From contig WELB01000314.1 in assembly GCA_009602725.1 (NCBI GenBank), positions 1 to 11,936 of the forward strand: a stretch of 11,936 bases of DNA, in the 5' to 3' direction. Within the stretch, counting starts at the first letter, position 1, and every line of letters begins with the position of its first letter. Under the pieces are notes generated by a model, which did no database searches, was not told the origin of the DNA, and saw only the letters and a list, made by a program, of their open reading frames with translations. A program made the translations under genes and the position numbers. The stretch comes from Spirogloea muscicola (taxonomy: Eukaryota > Streptophyta > Zygnematophyceae > Spirogloeales > Spirogloeaceae). This document shows positions 6,345-11,936 of this stretch, one piece after another.

Positions 6345-6955
6345 AGCACGCGCGCCCATGGAGAAGAGGGGCTGGCAAAGCCAACCCAAAAAGAATGGAC
6401 AATGTCCAAAGCCAAAGAAAGAAGTGCCGAAAAAGGACTACACTAAAAGCACGAGACGGTGCAGAAGAAGGTGCTCGCCCATTGAGAAGAGGGGCTGGCA
6501 AAGCCAACCCAAAAAGAGTGGACAATATTCAAAGCCAAAGAAAGAGGTGCTGAAAAAGGACTACACTACAAAGTGCAAGATGGTGCAGAGGGAGATGCAG
6601 ATGGCTGCTCAGTATCCACGTGTGAGCAAGAAGAAGTGGCACTCCCAATGGGGGCAAGGGCTGCGAAAAGCCAGCCCAAAAAGAATTCACAAAGGTTCAG
6701 AGGGGCCTAAGAGCGGTGAGCAGCTACAAAGGGGCCTGAGGATGCAATGTAAAACAGGGGGAGGATGGATCACTCAATTAGTACGAGTGAGGAGCCTCAG
6801 ATCCGACAGACTAGCTGCCGGGAAGCTATCACCCTGACGAAAGCCAGAGCCCGCAGCGAGAGCACGGCCAGCTCGCAGATGCAGAGCGTGGGCCATGGAC
6901 CGCTGCAGGGATACAGAGAGGCGCATCCGATATACCTGAGCCCACGAGCCCGCGG
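6345..6955 (-). mobile_element. Retroelement 3' ends in tandem (copies C3a-C3c), upstream of CBP20
   Basis: Minus-strand reading from 6955: a coding piece AGSWAQVYRMRLSVSLQRSM, then AGRALAAGSGFRQG, then the tail ASLSDLRLLTRTN with TGA at 6776-6774, then a 3' UTR. The family stem-loop core appears three times, near 6660-6680, 6487-6507 and 6364-6384. Each core is followed by a CAATGGG-like 3' end or a decayed form of it. The last two are tandem duplicates. The outermost core ends about 200 bp before the CBP20 start codon, in the sense direction of that gene. Confidence 0.65.
6349..6594 (-). repeat. Tandem duplication, period about 123 bp
   Basis: GAGAAGAGGGGCTGG starts at 6361 and again at 6484, and the similarity runs across the unit: AAAGCCAACCCAAAAAGA, then CAAAGCCAAAGAAAGA, then AAAAAGGACTACACTA. 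Each unit contains a retroelement 3' stem-loop. The 5' flank of CBP20 may therefore vary in unit number. Confidence 0.85.
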
Positions 6956-6994
6956 CGTTGTAGTCGGCCTTTGTAGCTGCTCACCGCTCTTAGG
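6706..6994. repeat. Perfect 27-bp inverted repeat, 235-bp spacer
   Basis: 6706-6732 (starting CCTAAGAGCGGTGAGC) is the exact reverse complement of 6968-6994. The left arm lies in the 3' UTR of the minus-strand copy. The right arm lies at the start of the short plus-strand copy ending at 7085. The perfect match contrasts with the divergence around it, which suggests a recent event such as an inverted duplication or twin-priming. Confidence 0.85.
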
Positions 6995-7095
6995 CGCTCT
7001 AAGTCAGGCCTCCGGCTTTCGTGGCGGCGCTCCAGCTCCCCAAGTTAGCTTGTCAGATTTGTTTGTGCTCACCCGTGGGTACTAATGTCATCTTA
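6960..7095 (+). mobile_element. Short plus-strand retroelement 3' coding tail
   Basis: Plus-strand reading ends QVSLSDLFVLTRGY with TAA at 7083-7085, matching the family C-terminus. It lies head-to-head with the minus-strand copy ending near 6955. Little or no 3' UTR of either type follows before an unresolved base at 7102. Confidence 0.55.
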
Positions 7096-7099
7096 GGTA

Positions 7100-7302
7100 C
7101 NAGTGCTTGGCCGCCTTGCAGCGAGCGGCCTTCGAGGCAGCGTGGCCGGCCCGCGAGGCAGAGAGCCCCAGGTTGGAGCGGTCGACCACATCGGTGAGCA
7201 ACAGCAGATCAGAGTAACTCGAAGCAATGGGCTGGCCACCATCAAGGGCCCCCGTGGCATGCCAGCTCACGTGGAGAGGATCTGTGATGAACGCCTGCAT
7301 AA
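7100..7302 (-). pseudogene. Retroelement coding fragment, possibly endonuclease-like region
   Basis: On the minus strand, 7302-7100 encodes YSDLLLLTDVV followed about 20 residues later by KAARCKAAKH-x-YLR. This D...T-D-V-V...K...K-Y arrangement recalls the restriction-like endonuclease region downstream of the zinc knuckle in R2-like elements. It lies just beyond the 3' end of the copy at 7303-7665, in the same orientation. The assignment rests on pattern only. There is no start and no conserved boundary. Confidence 0.3.
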
Positions 7303-7665
7303 TCGGGGATAGGGGCTGGAAAAGCCAGCCCAAAAAAGAATGAACAGAGTACGAGAAGGGGGCCAGGGGAAGCGCTAAGGAAAACAAGTACACAGAGAAA
7401 CAAAGCAGCTACGGATCACTCAGTAACCCCTGCTAAGCTGCCTCAGGTCAGAGACGCTAGGATCCTGGAAGTGGGTCCCCTGGCCAGAGCCAGAGGCAGC
7501 AGCGAGGGCTCTGCCCGCAGGTGCGCGGGACATCGACCGCTGCAGCGAGACGGCCAAGCGCATCCGGTACACCTGCGCTAGCGACCCGGCTGCAGGAAAG
7601 TCCACCGGCTCCCCATGGAAGCGACGGGCGATGGCGTGGCCGGCGAGCTGGGTGAGCACAATCAC
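7303..7665 (-). mobile_element. 5'-truncated non-LTR retroelement copy, C-type (copy C4); uninterrupted reference copy
   Basis: Minus-strand reading runs 81 codons from 7665: TQLAGHAIARRFHGEPVDFP, AGSLAQVYRMRLAVSLQRSM, RALAAASGSGQGTHFQDPSV, SDLRQLSRGY, TGA at 7422-7420. A 3' UTR follows with the stem-loop GGGCTGG-CTTTT-CCAGCCCC near 7313-7332. The copy is open throughout and lacks the 58-bp insertion of copy C2, so it serves as the empty site. The LSVSLQRS.A..L..RAGRAL pattern resembles the extreme C-terminus of some algal non-LTR reverse transcriptases. That is recalled family knowledge and not proven. Confidence 0.65.
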
Positions 7666-7669
7666 CTTG

Positions 7670-7734
7670 CCCTCCTCTTCCCTTTTCCCCTCTCCCCCGG
7701 GAATGCGCAGCTTGGGCTGGCGATCCCTCGCCCG

Positions 7735-7765
<31 letters not shown>

Positions 7766-7848
7766 CTACGTCAGCCAACGGGCAGGCTACTTGCAGCTCC
7801 TGTGGGCATGGTGGCGAGCTGTACGAGAATGAAGTGCTTCTCTAAATG
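7670..7848. repeat. Spacer with (CT)n microsatellite
   Basis: A (CT)n tract of about 24 nt lies at roughly 7737-7760. I see no coding sequence or family repeat in the rest of this spacer. Confidence 0.8.
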
Positions 7849-7849
7849 A

Positions 7850-8020
7850 TGAGTTGTGTATTGAGTGATGGAGGGCCTAAGTGGCCAATTACCAAGGCAA
7901 AGCACATTGACAGATGTTCATCACCTGCTGCTAAGCTGACCCGCTCAGTAACAACCACGAGTCAGCACGTAGAGGTCGCTAACTGGTGCCCGACTACCGG
8001 ACGGCAATTGACAAGTCCTT
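7850..8020 (-). mobile_element. Retroelement 3' end, A-type (copy A3)
   Basis: Minus-strand reading encodes APVSDLYVLTRGCY and a TGA stop at about 7990-7944. The 3' UTR shared with copy A1 follows: AGCTTAGCAGCAGGTGATG, ATCTGTCAATGTGCTT, then GGCCACTTAGGCCCTCCATC. It ends near 7850 without the GGGCTGG stem-loop of C-type copies. Confidence 0.65.
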
Positions 8021-8192
8021 GTGCACCAGTTAAAGCTCGACCAGCTTCTTAAGAGGGGGCCAGCCGAAAAAGGTCGGACAAGTCAAGGTACAAGATATTA
8101 TACACCTCCCTCCTGCAGACCCTGGCTTCCATGTCATAACACCCATCAATACTCCCACCTTAATGCTTTTGCAGGCATCCCTTCCCACATGC

Positions 8193-9010
8193 ATGGCAAG
8201 CAGCAATTGCCGTTCATTGGAGCAGACTTTGCAGGCAGCCTTCCTGGGCTGCTGGCACAAGGTGGCCTCCCTGCTGCCCACGCGCTTCCTTCCGTCTCTG
8301 GCCCAGGCCGTTGTGAAAGGCTGGCTCCCTACCGATTAAGCGCAACTGCGCATTCACAACTCGGCAAGATGCTTCTTCACCCCCTTGACCTCTCCTCACC
8401 CCTTTCTCCTCCCTCGCCCAAGCGTCTGACGAAGGGGCGCAGGCTTCGACTGCAGCTCGTGGCTGCAATTGATGACGCTTGCCGCAGGACGTCGAGGAGG
8501 ATGACGAGGATAGTGAACAGTCCAAGGATTGCTCTGTCAAGACTCTCCCTCGCCACTCCTGGCGCGACTGATCAGGGCACTACGCGCGCTGTTTCCAAGG
8601 CCTTCAATATCGGCCCTGAGCCCTTATGGACTCTCCTTGTCCCTGGGGCTTCTACGGGGCGATGACTGCACCTCCTTTCAGCACACTCTTGCTCAAAATG
8701 GCAAGAACTGCTGCCATGAGAAGCATGACGAGCACCAATGCTTCTGTTCACCGAGCTCCTTGCTTACTCCGTCAGAAGCTTGTCGCTACCTTTGCACAGT
8801 TGATGAGTCTTGAGGAAGAGTCAGTCTTTGCCTGTGCAATCTGTACGCTGGCCAAGGCTCTTAATAAATTCCAGCTTCTGCAAGTTAATCTACTTTCTGC
8901 CGTCAGCCTGTCCACCCCTTGGCTGCTTGCTAATCAAGGGCCTGACGAAAGGCGCACTGTAGGCATGAAATGCAAGGGAGGCAAATCCGAGCCTACCAAG
9001 TCCGGGTAAC
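8193..9010 (+). other. Possible fragmented coding region, no identification
   Basis: Several plus-strand frames look protein-like but are not joined with confidence. 8193-8339 encodes MASSNCRSLEQTLQAAFLGC and continues to VVKGWLPTD and a stop. A frame after a possible acceptor at 8487 encodes the acidic DVEEDDEDSEQSKD. A frame at about 8750-8890 encodes helix-like KLVATFAQLMSLEEESVFAC and AICTLAKALNKFQLLQ. They could be exons of one gene with helical repeats, or a pseudogene. No motif identifies a family, and I could not find a set of phase-consistent junctions. Confidence 0.25.
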
Positions 9011-9612
9011 GGGTCAAGGGCTACTGATTATCTGCGTATGATGGTCATCGTTTGTGCCAATGAGTCCCTTGACTGGTGCTGCCTGCCCGTTTCTAAATTT
9101 TCTTTCTTGAAATTGGACTCTCTTAGCACTGTCCTGGCCCTCCCTGGCCGACGTTTCTTCTGTCATCTGGCGATCGTCGTATCGGACTGGACACCTCACC
9201 AATGCCCTCGCCCTTGCCCTTGGCCGACCTTCCTAATATCACCTGGCGATCCTCGAAAGGCAGAAAAAGCATGTCGTCCCTTAGCTGTTGTCAGCTTGCT
9301 TAAATTGGACCAAGAGCTTGTCTGGAGCCACCCGCCCCTAATCCTGAAATCAGGCTCCTGCAGATCACCCTTGACTGATTTGGTTCGTTTTTACACCGAG
9401 TGCAGCTCCCAGCCAACCAAAGCACTCCCGACCAACCAACCAGCCACACTGCTGCCCGCTCCCGTACTGTACTTGCCTGGCAGACACAATCCGCATGCAA
9501 GCAAGTCTGCATTTGCTCATTGCATGCACGCTTCATCAAGGCGCATGCGAAGCCCTCCTCCTTGGCAGATGCACCACAATGACTAAACGAGAGCAAGTAA
9601 TACAAGCTCCCC
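9011..9612. other. Downstream spacer with imperfect direct repeats
   Basis: No gene is supported. CTGGCCGAC...ATC-TGGCGATCGTCG at about 9143-9178 recurs as TTGGCCGAC...ATCACCTGGCGATCCTCG at about 9220-9256. TTGAAATTGGACT near 9108 resembles TTAAATTGGACC near 9299. These suggest a decayed tandem duplication. Confidence 0.45.
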
Positions 9613-11936
9613 TCAGTATTCGAACCACTTGCCCGTGCTCAGGTGCACACCTAAAGCCAGGCCCTGCAACACAGTGCAATTACAGGGTGGGGGGCATCAG
9701 CTGGGCAGATTGCTTGCACCGAGACAAGCACCTCAGATTCATAAGAGCCTCGGGCAACTAGAGGAAGGCACCATGACATGCTCAAATTGCTGTGACATTG
9801 ATTACATGCTGCTCTAGCACAGGAGCTCCACAAGCTGAACTTTCTTACTTTGGCTGCCAAGCTGGACTTCTTCGGCCTGCCCGTGAGGCGTTGATGGGTG
9901 ATGGCCATCCAGTCCTCCGCTATCTCTGCCTTGGTCAGCGGCACAACGAGAGGCCTCAGAGCCACAGCAGGCTCGTCCTCGTGCTCTCCTGCAGTCAATG
10001 CTCTAGCATTTCTTGCTGCCACTCTCTTGGACCTGACCACCATCAATGACAAGCCTGGAGTTCCACTGCCACCTCGACCCCGGCGCCTTCTCCTGCAAGC
10101 AATCAAACTCAAATGCAAAGCTTTAAGAGATGCCCTGGCATGCTAGGGTTGCCTAGAAGCCTGGGCTGCGAGCATCGGACAACTGCACAACTTCAGCACA
10201 ACATGCTCACAAGTGCAGCCAGCAGTTGCATGAGCTGTTGCTAGTCGGGAGGGGAAGGGAGGACATTTGCAAGAGAGGGCTGCAATATGTTTGTTCTCTG
10301 CTCAGAGCAAGGAGGGTGTATGTCAGTCGCTCCACACCTTGTAATCGTCTTCTCCTCCTCGTCATCAGCTTCTCCCACTCGCTCAGGACCTAGCTTGCCA
10401 GACCGGCCCCTTCCAAGGTAGGGCCTCTTTGGGGCCGGCACGTGCTGATTGTGGGGCGATCTCTGGTGCCTCATGCCTCGAACAGGCTGCTCAATGACAC
10501 AAGGACAACTCGTATTGAATGACTCTCACGACGCATTGCTGAGCCCAAAGAATCAAGGAACATCACTCGAAAGTCTCAAAACGAACAGCCCTGCGTGCTT
10601 CAAGCACCTGCTCCCGCCTCGACTTTGCTTCTTCGTCCTCCGTATACCGTCTGCTGACCTGCCGCTTGGCCCGGGATCCCAGCTTCTGGATGCCGCTTTT
10701 GCCTCGTTTGCTGTCGCTGCTACAGACAGGTGATACACTCAAGACATTACAAATCGGCATTCACGACAAGCTCCAGTCACGTCCCTGCAACCTGCCATGA
10801 GCACTTGGCAGGGCAATGACCCTGCCAGTAAGACTCAAGAAGCTGCCACTGGACTTGAGCAAAGGCAGCACCTGGAAGCCTCTTGCTCTCGATCCCCGAG
10901 CGCCCACTCTCCAACCAGGAAGTCTGCGTGCTTCTGCGGAAAGTTGAGCCTTCTTGCCCGCCCTGCCATCTTCACTCTCTCCGCTAACCGGCTGCCAAGG
11001 GTCCCCTCGTAAGTCCCCTCTCCCTTGGTGCTCCGCCTTGTCCGTTGCGCGAGCTCGGTACCACTGACATCTGGTTCCCTCCTCGCTCTGCACTGGACCT
11101 CGAGGAAGCCGTTGGCACAGCCCTGTGCCTCAGCCCCATTCCCATCTGCAGAAAAGTCACGGAGACCGTGATCTGGCCCTGCTTGCTGCAAAGCACTCGG
11201 CCTCCCATCTGTCAGGCCCGTGGCTTTCCTCTTCGCGTCCACGTACTTCAGCCTCTTGACGCAGCCGTCCTGCAGGTGCGCACTCTTGGGGGCTGTCCCG
11301 TTGCGCGGCAGGGGCACTGGGTTCCCGCTCTCCCCGGGAGAGCCTCTGCGAGCGCGTGGCAGGCAGAGGGTGAGGAAAGAGCGACTGGCAGACGTGTGGG
11401 AGCCGAGTGACGAGCTGCACGGCCACTCGGCAGTGCACATTCGTCGGCCGTGCCCAGCGCCAGCAAGCCGGCTTGTCAGAAGGCGAGAGCCGCTGCCTCA
11501 CCCAGGCTGCGACCCTCCGTCGGCTTCCCGGCTGCCCCGCCTGCCACGGGCCATGTCCGCCGCCTTGAGCCCCTCCAGGATACTGATCGCATCGGCCCTC
11601 CGGCCGTGGGTGACCCGGTTGCTGCTCGCGCAGGGCAGAGACGGTGGAGCTGTTGTCAGCAGAGGAGGTTGACGAGAGCACGCCGTGCCTCATTGCCACC
11701 CGAGTGCGTCCGTCGTCACACCGAGGTCGTTCGCCGCCAGGGCTCACCTCAGAAGCTCCTGCTGCCACTCGTCGAACTTCTCCGTGCGCGTCGCCCTCCG
11801 CTTCCGCGTGTTGGGACGCTGCCACAAGGAGACAGAGGGAGTGAAAAGTCGGGCTGCCGAGGGGCAGCCGGCGGGGGGCGCGTCGGCGGGGCGCGGCGAG
11901 GCGGGGGCCGGGCGCGGCGATCACCTCGGCGCAGGC
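9613..11936 (-). CDS. Basic, probably nuclear protein with DUF1639-like / AT-hook-like C-terminus; eight exons visible, 5' partial
   Basis: Proposed minus-strand exons are beyond 11936-11925, 11818-11748, 11621-11502, 11345-10872, 10719-10567, 10469-10338, 10092-9849 and 9663-9613. All introns are GT-AG and every phase agrees, giving about 418 visible residues. Notable segments in order are RKRRATRTEKFDEWQQELL, RRADAISILEGLKAADMARG, a 158-codon low-complexity exon, RAKRQVSRRYTEDEEAKSRR, the acidic GEADDEEEKT, RRRRRGRGG, then VVPLTKAEIAEDWMAITHQR followed by LTGRPKKS. The last block resembles plant DUF1639 proteins, which have an LS/LT-x-E-E-I-E-E-D-x-x-A-x-x-G-x-R-P-x-R-R-P-K-K-R core, but the following LFPGLWL is missing. 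GRPKK and RRRGRGG could instead be AT-hook-like DNA contacts. The function is unknown. The 10469 acceptor is the least certain junction. The start codon lies outside the window. Confidence 0.65.
10720..10871 (-). other. Intron with tandem (NAGNAG) acceptor in the 3' gene
   Basis: Donor TTCCAG|GTGCTG at 10871. The acceptor region reads CTGTAG-CAG followed by CGAC at 10721-10717. Both AGs keep phase and differ by one serine codon (EASSD or EASD). Confidence 0.55.
11819..11924 (-). other. Upstream intron of the 3' gene
   Basis: Donor GCCGAG|GTGATC at 11924, followed by a GC-rich interior, then the strong tract TTCACTCCCTCTGTCTCC and acceptor GTGGCAG|CGTCCC at 11819. It shows that the gene continues beyond the right edge of the window, with the true start outside. 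Confidence 0.6.

Noticed and set aside
7560-7600. DPAAGKST on the plus strand as a nucleotide-binding P-loop
   Set aside because: The first glycine/alanine is out of register, and the opposite strand carries the reading frame shared by all copies.
7420-7665. SLAQVYRMRL as part of an ABC1/UbiB-type kinase
   Set aside because: The match is limited to A-x-S-x-A-Q-V-Y-R. The following VAVKVQ block is missing, and the same segment recurs in three copies tied to the retroelement tail.
7737-7760. (CT)n tract as a regulatory element
   Set aside because: It is a simple microsatellite with no gene nearby that would support a regulatory reading.
320-8020. LTR retrotransposon or terminal-inverted-repeat DNA transposon as the source of the repeats
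   Set aside because: Copies share a 3' end with variable 5' truncation, lack paired long direct repeats, and show no common terminal inverted repeats.
9613-9635. GGTTCGAAT on the minus strand as a tRNA T-loop
   Set aside because: No acceptor stem, D-arm or anticodon arm can be built around it. It lies in the proposed last exon of the 3' gene.

Overview
The window is nuclear DNA from a photosynthetic eukaryote of the green lineage, most likely a green alga. Three genes are split by spliceosomal introns. The cap-binding protein gene matches the land-plant CBP20 form closely, gene 5' ends are GC- and CpG-rich, and the introns are short (about 90-280 nt). I cannot name the species. There are two unresolved bases, at 6230 and 7102.

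Layout. 1-2040: no host gene. This stretch holds decayed pieces of a non-LTR retrotransposon family, mostly in minus orientation, including a zinc-knuckle fragment. About 2050-2540: a plus-strand 5'-truncated copy of the same family. 2640-3847 (+): a four-exon NEDD8-specific protease (NEDP1/SENP8/DEN1 type) with an intact catalytic set. 3848-4833: intergenic, with an unidentified cysteine-rich ORF and a short retroelement-like 3' end. 4834-6143 (-): a five-exon CBP20/NCBP2 gene with every cap-contacting residue conserved. Its last intron has AT-AC ends and a minor-spliceosome (U12) donor and branch site. 6150-6300: the CBP20 GGC-repeat leader. 6349-8020: a dense nest of retroelement 3' ends. 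8020-9612: no confident gene, only possible fragments. 9613 to beyond 11936 (-): a multi-exon gene for a basic, probably nuclear protein with a DUF1639-like or AT-hook-like C-terminus; its 5' end is outside the window.

The repeats can be read as one family. Eight segments on both strands encode the same retroelement C-terminus, ending in variants of S-L-S-D-L-x-x-L-(S/T)-R-G-Y then stop. Most are followed by one of two 3'-UTR types. One type ends in a stem-loop (GGGCTGG / CCAGCCC) followed by a CTT-rich tail. Copies are 5'-truncated, as expected for target-primed reverse transcription.

The most interesting object is a 58-bp insertion at 2269-2326 inside one retroelement coding tail. It starts GT, ends in a pyrimidine tract plus CAG, is flanked by a 6-bp duplication, and its exact removal restores the reading frame seen in sister copies. 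A relative with a different 6-bp duplication sits at 1116-1188. Together they look like an introner-type, intron-generating element. The NEDD8 protease and CBP20 genes converge on the 3848-4833 interval, and both have sense-oriented retroelement 3' ends a short distance upstream of their start codons.
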